64,000 nucleotides of DNA from Dermacentor variabilis (GCF_050947875.1 NW_027460401.1:1054001-1118000), one strand, 5' to 3'; shown: positions 37,101 to 46,427, counted from the first letter of the stretch. Made by a program: numbers and translations. Notes: generated by a model not told the origin, from the sequence alone.

Positions 37101-38471
37101 CTCACCTCGACTACTCGATGGCTGACGCACGCTGCCCAGGTGCCCTCACTGCTGCCGCTTTACTGTGCCCGCTGCCACGTCTGATTTCAATTACACGATG
37201 TCTGACGCAGCTCCCCAGGTGTCCTCAGTACGGATGCTTGACTGCTCGCTGCCACGTCTGACTTCCAATACACGAAGTCTGACGCACGCTGCAAAGGTGT
37301 CCTCCCTCTGCCGCTTCACTGTGCCCGCTGCACGTCTGATTCCTACCACATGATTTCTGACGCAGCTTCCCAGGTGTCCTCAGTACGGAGGCTTGACTGT
37401 GCTCGCTGCCACGTCTTACGTCGACTACACGATGTCTGACGTACGCTTCGCAGGTGTCCTCGCTGCTGCTGCTTGATTGTGCCCACTGCCACGTCTAACC
37501 TCGGTTGTACGATATCTGACGCACGCTCCCCCTGTGTCCTCACTGTTGCTGCTTGACTGTGCCCGCTGCCACGTCTCACTTCGACTACACGACGTCTGAC
37601 GCACGCTACCCCGGTGTCCTCAACTGCTGCTACTTGACTGTGCCGACTGCCACCTCTCACTTCGACTACACGATGTCTCATGCAGGCTCCCCAGGTGTAC
37701 GCACTGCTGCTCCTTGACTGTGCCCGCTGCCACGTCTGAATTCAACTACACGATGTCTGACGCACGCTCCCCTGGTGTCCTCACTCCTGCTCCTTGACTG
37801 TGCCCGCTGCCACGTCTGTCTTCCAATACACGAAGTCTGACGCACGCTGCCCCGGTGTCCTCCCTGCTGCCGCTTCACTGTGCCGCTGCCACTTCTGATT
37901 TCAATTACACGATGTCTGACGCAGCTCCCCAGGTGTCCTCATTACGGATGCTTGACAGTGCTCGCTGCCACGTACTTCGACTACACGATGTCTGAGGCAC
38001 GCTTCGTAGGTGTCCTCGCTGCTTCTGATTGATTGTGCCCACTGCCACGTCTCACTTCGACTACATGACGTCTGACGCACACTACCCCGGTGTCCTGACT
38101 GCTGCTACTTGACTGTGCCCACTGCCACCTCTCACTTCAACTACACGATGTCTCACGCACGCTCCCCAGGTGTCCTCACTGCTGCTGCTTGACTGACTGT
38201 GCCCGCTGCCACGTCTCACTTCGACTACATGACGTCTGACGCACACTACCCCGGTGTCCTGACTGCTGCTACTTGACTGTGCCCACTGCCACCTCTCACT
38301 TCAACTACACGATGTCTCACGCATGCTCCCCAGGTGTCCTCACTGCTGCTGCTTGGCTGTGCCTGCTGCCACGTCTCACTTCGACTACGAGATGTCTGAC
38401 GCATGCTGCCCGGGAGTTCTCACCGCTGCTACTTGACTGTGCCCGCTGCCACGTCTCACCTCCACTATACG
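25126..38471. repeat. 80-bp satellite, block 6 (main block)
   Basis: About 13.3 kb or some 167 units. Both regular monomers and higher-order variants occur. Distinct variant strings repeat after six units (28,220-28,480 against 28,700-28,960), and a 2,784-bp segment repeats at the right end. No inserted element, RNA gene or protein domain is visible inside. The numerous short open frames on both strands are repeat translations. Confidence 0.94.
32788..38355. repeat. Satellite higher-order repeat, two tandem copies of 2,784 bp
   Basis: Copy A 32,788-35,571 and copy B 35,572-38,355 match almost base for base, including private indels such as ATTGTACACGATG, and a partial third copy reaches 38,471. 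Many landmarks recur at exactly +2,784, for example 33,111/35,895, 34,220/37,004 and 34,559/37,343. One unit corresponds to about 35 monomers. Within it, a two-monomer 164-bp block with the 4-bp duplication TGACTGAC is itself doubled (from about 35,267 and 35,431). Confidence 0.93.
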
Positions 38472-38640
38472 GTGAGAAGCCAACAAACACTGACAATAAG
38501 GACAACATAGGGGAAATTACTTGTGCTTAATAAATGTAATGAAGAAACGATGAATTAATGGAAATTATAGTGGATGAAAAAACAACTTGCCGCAGGGGGG
38601 AACCGAACTCACAACCTTCACATTTCACAACCTTCACAAC
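38472..38640 (-). repeat. Truncated copy of the tRNA-like foldback element
   Basis: Matches the inner part of the foldback element at 39,927-41,224 (AGAAGCCAACAAACACTGAC, GATGAAAAAACAACTTGCCG). It includes the 3' half of the tRNA-like sequence on the minus strand, but stops within it and is followed by short ACCTTCACA repeats. It lacks the element's terminal repeat. Confidence 0.75.
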
Positions 38641-38995
38641 CTTCACTGAAGCCGGAGTCTTACAAAGTAGATGCTTCTTTTTAATGGCGGGCCAGAAGAA
38701 GAGCGTGCAGCCTACACGCTTCATCATCTTTCATAGCGCCGATCTTTGCATGCGCTGTCTCGCGGTGCGAGAGCCTCACAGTACTGTGTCAATATATTTC
38801 GGGCAATCTCCTAATATGTAAACCAGTTAGAAGTCAGCGCTCTATTCCAATTTTTGGCCACATCAGCTCTATCTTCCTTTCTTTGTTATGCTTTGCTAGT
38901 TTGAAAATGAAATAGTTTATTTTAACTTCAAATGGATTTCTCAACTTTGATAGAAAGTAATTCAGGGCCCCTTTAAAACAGTGCTAAGGAAAAGG
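38641..38995. other. Unassigned interval
   Basis: No gene, RNA or recognised element. It holds a few ordinary short open frames and a T/A-rich stretch around 38,880-38,960. Confidence 0.4.
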
Positions 38996-39926
38996 ACAAA
39001 AAGTACATGTACGACGGAGCTGGCACTGAACTTACAATTACAACTAGCGTCTATTCAAATGACTGGCTATTTTACACACATCAGGCACAAAAGGCACACC
39101 TCACAATACAAAAGATTGCACAAGTTAATCAAGGGACATATCTAGATACCTGGAAAGAAACTTCTTTTTCATGCAGCGCTAGAGACACAGTTGTCACACT
39201 TGTCACTTGCTTTCCTTATGATGAACGTATAATGGTTTCCAGCAAGTACGGACGCGAGCACAAGTAAGTAGAAACGGACAGGACAAAGCTGGACTTACAA
39301 CTCAAGTTTATTGAAAACATTCCACAAACCTCCGCCATGCATGCGTATACACCCAAGAACAATAACAAGGTTTGTAGTCAATTATCAACAAAAGTTATAC
39401 ACGTACACAAAAGCGAAGTCACACCCCTTCCCAACAAAGGCAACAACGTGGATTAACATGATAAATTTAGAAATTGAAGTTCTTTATCATTAATATGAAC
39501 TGATGGTTCACTCGCACATGTGTGCGCACCCAACTTTTTCATGTGGAATGCTTCGCTAATTTCTCTTTCCAGTTTACTGCGCTCTCTCCCCACTATCGAT
39601 ACACTATCAAAAACTGGTCGGCATTTGTGCTTTTTGCAATGCAATGGCAAGTTCCCTCCTGTACCTGTAGGTAGCAAATAGCGATGCTCACGCATGCGGT
39701 CATTAATGCAACGACCTGTCTGGCCGATATAGGACAGTCCGCATGAGAGAGGTATGCGATACACAACCAAAGATGCACAGTTTTTGTGAAAAAAAGTGAT
39801 GTACTTTTTTCCACAGCCACTAGTCGCATCTTTCTTCTCTCCTGTGATGCTTTTGCATCACACCTAACCTAATCACTTTGCTCGGCGCCGAAAACATTAG
39901 TGTGACACCATTCCTAGTGAACGCGA
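38996..39926 (-). mobile_element. Penelope-like element fragment(s)
   Basis: Minus-strand PLE. The linker (GVTLMFSAPSKVIRLG around 39,880-39,920) and the GIY-YIG domain (39,453-39,770) are followed by a 3' UTR. PLE-like 3'-UTR strings (TGGACTTACAACTCAAGTTT at about 39,286 and ACTGAACTTACAATTACAAC at about 39,026) occur twice, so either the UTR is long or two 3' ends are joined. Confidence 0.7.
39453..39770 (-). pseudogene. PLE GIY-YIG endonuclease domain (fragment)
   Basis: 105 codons beginning at VVYRIPLSCGLSYIGQTGRC, a good GIY-YIG core, followed by NDRMREH, a Cys/His cluster (HCKKHKC) and EREISEAFH with the conserved Glu. The upstream linker and RT are lost through frame changes and truncation. 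A third PLE sequence type in this window. Confidence 0.8.
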
Positions 39927-40085
39927 AGAAAGGGGGTTAACCGAGGGGCCAGATTATTAGTCATATCACAAGAAGCCAACAAACATTGACACCAAGGACA
40001 ACATAGGGGAAATTACTTGTGCTTAATAAATGAAATGAAGAAACGATAAACTAATGCAAATTAAAGTGGATGAAAAAAACAACTT

Positions 40086-40157
40086 GCCGCAGGTGGGAAC
40101 TGAACCCACAACCTTCACATTTCACGTGCGATGCTCTACCAATTGAGCTACCGCTGC
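40086..40157 (-). tRNA. tRNA-like sequence 1 (likely pseudo-tRNA)
   Basis: A degraded minus-strand copy of the 72-nt tRNA-like sequence better preserved at 40,992-41,063. Acceptor, D and T arms still align, but the anticodon arm is altered (TGTGAA for TGCGAA). An A-run at 40,073-40,079 is a T-run on the transcribed strand, just past the 3' end. Confidence 0.45.
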
Positions 40158-40524
40158 GCTGTTTCCCCATCCACTTTCTTGGGTAATTATGTGTACTAGT
40201 AGAACCGTGGGAGTGTTAGCCAGCGCCATCATTCACAGACCTTGGCGGCGGACGTGGAACGTCCTTGTTGCCGCAGGCGTCACGAGAACGTGATCTTTTT
40301 CGGTAAAGTCAACTGGTCAATAAACCCACATATGCTACCTGAAGGGATCAATGTTGCCGGATTCGAGACCCTCGTTATGTAATAAACGAGAAGAAAGGGG
40401 ATTAACCGAGGGGCCCAATTATTATTTGTCATATCATGAGAAGCCAACAAACACTGACACCAAGGACAACATAGGGGTTCTACTAGTACACATAAATACC
40501 CAAGAAAGTGGATGGGAAAACCGC

Positions 40525-40596
40525 GCCGCGGTAGCTCAATTGGTAGAGCATCGCACGCGTAATGCGAAGGTTGTGGGTTGGGTTCCCACCTGCGGC
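40525..40596 (+). tRNA. tRNA-like sequence 2 (likely pseudo-tRNA)
   Basis: 72 nt that fold as a cloverleaf: acceptor GCCGCGG/CTGCGGC, D arm GCTC/GAGC, anticodon stem TCGCA/TGCGA and T stem GTGGG/CCCAC. The anticodon loop CGCGTAA has G at position 33 where U is near-universal, and the T loop (TTGGGTT) is non-standard. Pol III A-box-like TAGCTCAATTGG and a B-box variant are present. No credible amino-acid identity, so more likely a tRNA-derived repeat head than a working tRNA. Confidence 0.45.
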
Positions 40597-40602
40597 AAGT
40601 TG

Positions 40603-40608
40603 TTTTTT
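40603..40608 (+). terminator. Possible Pol III terminator after tRNA-like 2
   Basis: Six T residues begin 7 nt after the tRNA-like 3' end, the expected position and form of a Pol III terminator. The same arrangement occurs at 41,070-41,075 and, inverted, at 40,073-40,079. Confidence 0.45.
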
Positions 40609-40991
40609 CATCCACTTTAATTTCCATTAACTTATCGTTTCTTCATTACATTTAATAAGCACAAGTAATTTCCCCTATGTTGTCCTTGGTGTCAGTGTTT
40701 GTTGGCTTCTCATGGTATGACTAATAATAATCGGGCCCCTTGGTTAATCCCCTCTCTTCTCGTTTATTACATAATGAGGGTCTCGAATCTGGCAACATTG
40801 ATGCCTTCAGGTAGCATAAGTGGGTTTATTGACCAGTTACCTTCACCCAAAAAGATCACGTTCCCGTGACGCCTGCGGCAACAAGGACGTTCCACGTCCG
40901 CCGCCAACGTCTGTGAGTCATGGCGCTGGCTAACACTCCCACGGTTCTACTAGTACACATAAATACCCAAGAAAGTGAATGGGGAAACAGC

Positions 40992-41063
40992 GCCGCGGTA
41001 GCTCAATTGGTAGAGCATCGCACGCGGAATGCGAAGGTTGTGGGTTCGGTTCCCACCTGCGGC
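40992..41063 (+). tRNA. tRNA-like sequence 3 (best preserved)
   Basis: A complete cloverleaf with all four stems paired apart from G-U wobbles: acceptor GCCGCGG/CTGCGGC, D stem GCTC/GAGC, anticodon stem TCGCA/TGCGA, T stem GTGGG/CCCAC. A box TAGCTCAATTGG and B box GGTTCGGTTCC are good Pol III promoter matches. The loop CGCGGAA would give anticodon CGG, but position 33 is G rather than U. It lies inside a repeated foldback element, which favours a tRNA-derived repeat. Confidence 0.5.
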
Positions 41064-41069
41064 AAGTTG

Positions 41070-41075
41070 TTTTTT
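41070..41075 (+). terminator. Possible Pol III terminator after tRNA-like 3
   Basis: A run of six T starts 7 nt after the tRNA-like 3' end. Together with the A and B boxes it would complete a Pol III transcription unit. Confidence 0.45.
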
Positions 41076-41224
41076 CATCCACTTTAATTTCCATTAATTT
41101 ATCGTTTCTTCATTACATTTCTTAAGCACAAGTAATTTCCCCTATGTTGTCCTTGGTGTCAGTGTTTGTTGGCTTCTCATGATATGACTAAGAATAATCG
41201 GGCCCCTCGGTTAACCCCCTTTCT

Positions 41225-41680
41225 CCGCTATACGATGTCTGACGCACGCTCACCAAGCGTCCTCACTGCTACTGCTTGACTCGGCCAGCTGCCACGTCTC
41301 ACCTCGACTACACGATGGCTGACGCACGCTGCCCATGTGTCCTCACTGCTGCTGCTTGAACGTGCGCGGTGCCACGTCTCACTTCGACTACACGATGTAT
41401 GACGCACGCTCCCCGGCTGTCATCACCTCAGCTGCTTGACTGTTTCAGCTGCCATGTCTCAACTCGGTTATAACATGTGTGACGAACGTTCCCAGGTGCC
41501 CTCACTGCTGCTGCTTGACTGCGCCTGCTGACACCTCTCGCTTCGACTACGCGATGTCTGACGCACGCTCCATAGGTGTCCTCACTGCTGCTGCTTGACT
41601 GTGCCCGCTGCCACGTCTCAAATTGTGCCCTCTGCCACATTTAACCTCGACTACGTGGTGGCTGATGCATGCCTTCCAGA
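41225..41680. repeat. 80-bp satellite, block 7 (last block)
   Basis: About five and a half units resume directly after the foldback element with CCGCTATACGATG. The last unit decays near 41,640-41,680, after which no satellite is seen in the window. Confidence 0.88.
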
Positions 41681-42127
41681 ATGCTTTGGCTCCTCCCACA
41701 TGCTCTCCTGTGCCTCTTGAATGCAGCATTTTATAGCCCTTTGGTATCAGGCTGCCCCTTTGAACAGTGGATTTAGCGCTGTCGTTAGAGCTGTTGATCC
41801 TGTTGATGTTAGAGGTTGCACAACTGAAGGTCTCTGAGGACACGAGTACATCAACCTGTCTCGCTGGAGGAGTTGTCGCGCCACAAGAGATCAACTGAAA
41901 GATGTGGATCACATATCTTTAGTGAATTGAAGGCAGTGCTCTACAGACATAGTTAATGCTCGCATTGAATCAACCTAGACTAGGGTACAGTTCACTGCAG
42001 TCAATTAGTGTATCTAGTCATGGCTGACAGTTTTTGCTGCCTAGATCTATAGGATGTGCCACCCCTCCTCGACGCCTCAATGGGTCATCGGTCCTCAAGT
42101 GGCTGAAATGCGCCTTGTGTGGTCAAG
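41681..42127. other. Unassigned interval
   Basis: No coding domain, RNA gene or known repeat recognised between the end of the satellite and a SINE. Confidence 0.4.
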
Positions 42128-42297
42128 CCCATTGTGGCCCTTTCTCTTTAGGCAAGGAGGGGTGGCCCAAGAACTCATTTTCCAAGCGTTTCACTCCAGA
42201 GAATGAAGCAACCAGGCCAGGAGATACCTTGCACCCATTGTATCACTGGTGGTTGCCAGCTAATATTGGGAATGAAACCCCACACCTCCTTTAGCTT
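42128..42297 (-). mobile_element. tRNA-derived SINE copy (minus strand)
   Basis: Matches the reverse complement of the sequence at 46,022-46,262 (shared ATTTTCCAAGC, TTTCACTCCAGAGA, ACCAGGCCAGGA, and a tRNA-like end near ACCCCACACCTCC). It is diverged and missing its ends. Confidence 0.55.
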
Positions 42298-43104
42298 GCC
42301 CTGGTTGAGACCCTGCAGCTGCTAGTGTCAACATGTCGCCAAGCTTAACAGGTATCTTCCCATGCACAATGTCCTACTTCATCTCCTCCTTGACCGGCAA
42401 GACAGTATGAGACACGGCCATGAGGGCTCCACTGATGCCACCTCCTGAGTCTACTTGTGCATCACGAACCCCATTGAAGACTCCTGAAGGCACAAACTTT
42501 CTTCACAGTGTTGTCCAGAAAGTTTTACCCACATTCGTCTTAGGAAATGCACATTGTGCCGTCAGTGGCAACCCTTTGGCCGCTCTTCAGTGCTGTAAGT
42601 GATGCAACTGTTGGAAGGCCTGGTGTGCCTCTATTCAGTGATGTGAAATGTTCTCTATTAGTGAGACTAGGCTACTGCGATCATCTCTGGAACCAGAGAG
42701 CTCCTTACCGAGGCACTCACCGTGTTCTTGCCGAGGACGTGAACTCAATGTCATTCATATCCAGTAGTCAGAGCCACGCGGAACTATTGCCCGCAAAACT
42801 GGTTCAAGGACTACGTCGAAAATAGTTTTTATTCTGTTTTTCAAAAATAGTTTATGAATGATCATTTCTTCTTGAACTAGAAAAGTTCTATAGAATGTAA
42901 TTGTAAGGAATTATCTTTATTATAAAGTGTATGGCGTAATATAAGAATGGGCCGAAAATGATTCTTTTTAGAGAAATTAGAGTGTATAATGTAAAGGTAT
43001 GTGAAAGGGTTCATTACTAGTACTCACGTACTTGTCACCGAAATGTCCAAAACATGTTTTCACTCGAAAGACTACAAATGGCACGTCCACATTTATTCTA
43101 TGCT
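42298..43104. other. Unassigned interval with a repeat at its right end
   Basis: No gene is recognised. From about 42,990 to 43,060 the sequence (GTGAAAGGGTTCATTACT, TGTCCAAAACATG, TTTCACTC) resembles 45,920-46,000, so part of it is a dispersed repeat. Confidence 0.45.
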
Positions 43105-43483
43105 GCCTCTATTCAAAAGCCCGTCGTAATGCCATATACTCCGTTCACATGTGAAGCTCCAAGCCGTATTCTGCGTTCATAGAATGTTCAAGTGGCACAC
43201 ATTCCAACCAGAAACTACGACAAACCCTCGTCAATGTTAAGGGCAAATTACCAAAAGGGAAATTCCCAGGTGTTGTGTACGTTGTCCCATGCGCGGATTG
43301 CGATTACGTGTATATTGCCGGAACTGGTGACTTTGAAAGGTGTCTTAAACAGCACAAGTATGACGTCAGAAAAGAAAATGTGAAATCCAGTGCTTTGGCT
43401 GAGCATGCCGCTTCAAGCGGCCACGCAATCGACTGGGAGAAGGACAGGAAGAAAGGGCTATTTCGTCGCCTTTATCTTGAATC
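43105..43483 (+). pseudogene. PLE linker and GIY-YIG domain, 5' half
   Basis: Plus-strand reading gives IQKPVVMPYTPFTCEAPSRI, a stop at about 43,179, then LPKGKFPGVVYVVPCADCDY, VYIAGTGDFERCLKQHKYDV, and SSALAEHAASSGHAIDWE. GVVYVVPC and YIAGTG are the GIY and YIG elements (YIAG for the usual YVGE/YIGQ). The family is unlike the array PLEs. It is broken by the stop and by the LINE insertion after YLES. Confidence 0.82.
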
Positions 43484-45433
43484 TTATGGGCATCATTGAG
43501 GAGTCTGAAATAGAAGTCAGTGGAAACTTCGTTAGACATGATACGAGTAAGCTATCGCAGGAGACGAAAGATCTCATCAAGAAACGCTAATGTATGAAAG
43601 CCTCTTACCCTACAGCTAGAATAGAAGTGGCAGAACTTTATAACTTAATCAACAGGCATAAGACAGCTGACATAAGGAAGTATAATATGGATAGAATTGA
43701 ACATGCTCTCAGGAACGGAGGAAGCCTAAAAGGAGTGAAGAAGAAACTAGGAATTGGCAGGAATCAGATGTATCCGTTAAGAGACAAAGCCGACAATATC
43801 ACTAATAATATGGTTGAGATCGTTCAAGCGACTGAGGAGTCATATAGAGATTTATACAGTACCAGTGCCACCCACGACGATAATGGAAGAGAGAATAGTC
43901 CAGAGGAATTTGAAATCCCACAAGTAACACCGGCAGAAGTAAAGAAAGCCTTGGGAGCTATGCATGCAAAACGGGAAGTCAGCTGGGGAGGATCAGGTAA
44001 CAGCGGATTTGTTGAAGAATGGTGGGCAGATTGTTCAAGGAAAACTGGCCACCCTCTACGCAATGCCTCATGACTTCGAGCGTACCGGAATTCCGGCAGA
44101 ACGCTAACATAATCCTAATCCATAAGAAAGGGGAAGCCAAAGATTTGAAAAATTATAGACCGATCAGCTTACTGTCCGTTGCCTACAGAGTATTTACCAA
44201 GGTAATTGCAAATAGAATCAGAAACACCTTAGACTTCCGTCAACCAAAGGACCAGGCAGGATTCCGTAAAGGCTACTCAACAATTGACCACATTCACACT
44301 ATCAATCAGGTGATAGAGAAATATGTGGAATGTAACCAACCCTCATATATAGCTTTCATCGATTACGAGAAAGCGTTTGATTCAGTCGAAACCTCAGCAG
44401 TCATGGAGGCATTACGGAATCAGGGTGTAGACGAAGCGTATGTAAAAATACTGAAAGATATCTATAGCGACTCCACAGCCACCATTGTCCTCCATAAAGA
44501 AAGCAACAAAATCCCCATAAAGAAAGGCGTCAGGCAGGGAGATACGATCCCTCCAATGCTATTCACAGTTTGTTTACAGGAGGTATTCAGAGACCTGGAT
44601 TGGGAAGAATTGGGAATAAGAGTTCATGGAGAATACCTTAGTAACTTGCGATTCGCTGATGATATTGCCTTGCTTGGTAACTCAGGGGACCAACTGCAAT
44701 GCATTGTCACTCACCTGGAGAGGCAAAGCAGAAGGGTGAGTCTAATAATTAATCTGCAGAAAACTAAAGTAATGTTTAACAGCCTCAGAAGAGAACAGCA
44801 GTTTACGATAGGTAGCGAGGCACTGGAAGTGGTAAGGGAATACATCTACTTAGGACAGGTAGTGAGTGCGGATCCAGATCATGAGACTGAAATAATCAGA
44901 AGAATGGGAATGGGCTGGGGTGCGCTTGGCAGGCATTCTCAGATCATGAACAGCAGGTTGCCATTATCCCTGAAAAGAAAAGTGTATAACAGCTGTGTCT
45001 TACCAGCTCTCACGTACGGGGCAGAAACTTGGAGGCTTACGAAGAGGGTTCTACTTAAATTGAGGACAACGCAACGAGCTATGGTAAAAAGAATGATAGG
45101 CGCAACGTTAAGGGATAAGAAAAGAGCAGATTGGGTGAGGGAACAAACACGAGTTAATGACATCTTAGTTGAAATCAAGAAAGAGAAATGTGGGGGGGCA
45201 TGGGCAGGACATGTAATGAGGAGGGAAGATAACCGATGGTCATTAAGGGTTACGGACTGGATTCCAAGGAAAGGGAAGCGGAGCAGGGGGCGACAGAAAG
45301 TTAGGTTGCGGATGAGATTAAGAAGTTTGCAGGGACAACATGGCCACAATTAATACATGACCGGGGTAGTTGGAGAAGTATGGGAGGCCTTTGCCCTGCA
45401 GTGGGCGTAACCAGTCTGATGATGACGATGATG
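43484..45433 (+). mobile_element. 5'-truncated RTE-clade LINE
   Basis: A 1,950-bp insertion flanked by the perfect 10-bp target duplication ATCTTGAATC (43,474-43,483 and 45,434-45,443). It carries the RT part of an RTE-type ORF2, lacks the endonuclease (5' truncation), and ends in TGCAGTGGGCGTAACC then GATGATGACGATGATG, the short tandem tail typical of RTE elements. Another copy of its last ~270 bp is inserted at 58,035-58,307. Confidence 0.92.
43487..45353 (+). pseudogene. RTE LINE reverse transcriptase
   Basis: The N-terminal part (about 43,498-44,073) contains KLSQETKDLIKKR, the pre-RT linker. The main frame (44,019-45,353) has HKKGEAKDLKNYRPISLLSV, KDQAGFRKGYSTIDHI, motif A FIDYEKAFDSVE, motif B GVRQGDTIPP, motif C RFADDIAL and the conserved C-terminal ALTYGAETW. 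Catalytic Asp residues are intact. Between 44,060 and 44,110 the homologous sequence (TLYAMPHDFERTGIPAE) lies in a third frame, so there are two small indels. A stop lies near 43,590. Missing endonuclease and broken frame make it inactive. Confidence 0.9.
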
Positions 45434-45443
45434 ATCTTGAATC

Positions 45444-45690
45444 ACTCAGGATTCAGACTACGCCACACACTCTGAACAGGAGCGATGGTAATATGCCGTC
45501 AGTGTATGCGCGCTACCTGCGTCACGTGTTCAAGACTGTTTAAACGAGCTGTTCGAACCCCTTTGTTTATTTTACCTGTGAATAAGGCTCCCGTGTGGGA
45601 GCCGAAACGTCTTTTCTTTTAAAATTTTACTTTGTTCGGCGTAGTGTTCCGGGTTTTTCTCTTCCTTTTTCACCAAGTGCTCAGTTGTTT
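45444..45690 (+). pseudogene. PLE C-terminus and 3' UTR, 3' half
   Basis: Directly after the second target duplication the frame reads LRIQTTPHTLNRSDGNMPSV then YARYLRHVF and a stop: the conserved C-terminal tail of this PLE type. The UTR contains a perfect hairpin (GGCTCCC, loop GTGT, GGGAGCC at 45,586-45,603) followed by GAAACGTC. Confidence 0.82.
45576..45611 (+). ncRNA. Degenerate hammerhead-ribozyme-like motif
   Basis: A strong 7-bp stem (45,586-45,592 with 45,597-45,603) is preceded by CTGTGAATAA and followed by GAAACGTC. Hammerhead ribozymes have CUGAUGA, stem II, then GAAA, and such motifs are known in PLEs. Here the second core element is present but the first is altered, and stems I and III are not clear. 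Probably an inactive remnant. Confidence 0.35.
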
Positions 45691-45744
45691 ATCTTGTGAA
45701 CTAGTCAGTGAGGAGGTCTGAACATGTGTTTGTCAAATGTGAAG

Positions 45745-45900
45745 TGCTTTCTTCCATGTACACAGTAGTTGAAGATTACTGGTAAGTACTGTATCCTTTA
45801 AGAATGCATTCCAAATGAATGGGAAGTGTCATATGAGATGTATACTCTATGGGCTTTTCTTCACTAATGCATGTAAATTAACTTTTTCATCCATCCAGGT
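45745..45900. repeat. Direct repeat, copy 1
   Basis: About 150 bp containing TTCCATGTACACAGTAGTTG, TGATATG-like and TAATGCATGTAAATTAAC strings. It recurs diverged at 46,428-46,580, about 680 bp away, with a SINE between the two copies. No coding content. Confidence 0.65.
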
Positions 45901-46021
45901 CCCTTACACATGTAAATGTATTTGAAAGGGTACATTACTCGGACTCAAGCTACTTGTCACTGAATTGTCCAAAACATGATTTCACTCAGAACATTACAAA
46001 GGGTTTAGCAGGTTCTTCTTT

Positions 46022-46262
46022 TACCACAGCTCTGGCCTAGTAGTTTAAGCACCCACCTCGCATGCGGGAGGTGTGAAGTTCTATGCCTAGTGCCACCGGG
46101 TGCCCATCGGTGATGCAGTGGCACGAGCTTTCCCCTGTCCTGGCTGGTGCTCGGCATCTCTGGGGTGAAATGCTTGGAAAATGGTTCTTTAACCCCTTCT
46201 TGTGCAAATAAAACTAATGTGTGAAATGGGGCTCTCTGACCAAAGGCGCCCTTGCGCCACAA
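46022..46262 (+). mobile_element. tRNA-derived SINE copy (plus strand)
   Basis: Starts with a tRNA-like head (GGCCTAGTAGTTTAAGC, CACCTCGCATGCGGGAGGTG, a B-box-like GAAGTTCTATGCC). The body (TTCCCCTGTCCTGGC, GGGGTGAAATGCTTGG) also occurs inverted at 42,128-42,297. SINEs of this type use internal Pol III promoters and LINE machinery to move. The head pairs only partly as a tRNA. Confidence 0.6.
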
Positions 46263-46427
46263 CATTGCACTACGGTAGTTCACCAGGTGGTTCTCTTACT
46301 CACGAGTCAATTGTCAGGTATGAACAATTTGTCACTCATTTTTGAACCGGTTTTCTCCTTTACAAAGCCGCACTGTTTCCAAGCGTTTCATAAAGCACAA
46401 CCAAGGATTTGACCAAATGCATAGTGC

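Larger units (their letters stand above)
39927..41224. mobile_element. Foldback element carrying three tRNA-like sequences
   Basis: Perfect 24-bp inverted termini lie at 39,927-39,950 and 41,201-41,224 (outer end AGAAAGGGGGTTAACCGAGG). Inside, a unit with AGAAGCCAACAAACACTGAC, GGACAACATAGGGG, a tRNA-like sequence and a ~170-bp GC-rich segment occurs in both orientations: inverted on the left (to about 40,380), partial direct in the middle (40,430-40,740) and direct on the right (40,930-41,224). No transposase is present. It could be a non-autonomous foldback DNA element or a SINE family rearranged by inverted duplication. Confidence 0.75.
43105..45690 (+). mobile_element. Penelope-like element 3' part, split by an RTE LINE
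   Basis: Plus-strand PLE. Linker and GIY-YIG occupy 43,105-43,483, then a 1,950-bp RTE insertion, then the last 35 codons (45,444-45,545) and 3' UTR (to about 45,690). Removing the insert and one copy of the duplicated ATCTTGAATC restores a continuous PLE C-terminus, which shows that the two halves belong together. Confidence 0.85.

Noticed and set aside
25042..38508. Cys-rich frames of up to 157 codons (for example 31,268-31,741 minus and 25,088-25,468 plus)
   Set aside because: Same satellite origin. The Cys and Ser spacing merely mirrors the monomer and shifts frame every unit.
1..41680. CRISPR array
   Set aside because: The 80-bp unit is a continuous diverged tandem repeat with no separate unique spacers and no cas genes, and the surroundings are eukaryotic retroelements.
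44939..45349. 136-codon minus-strand frame
   Set aside because: Antisense shadow of the RTE RT, where the plus strand carries clear RT motifs.
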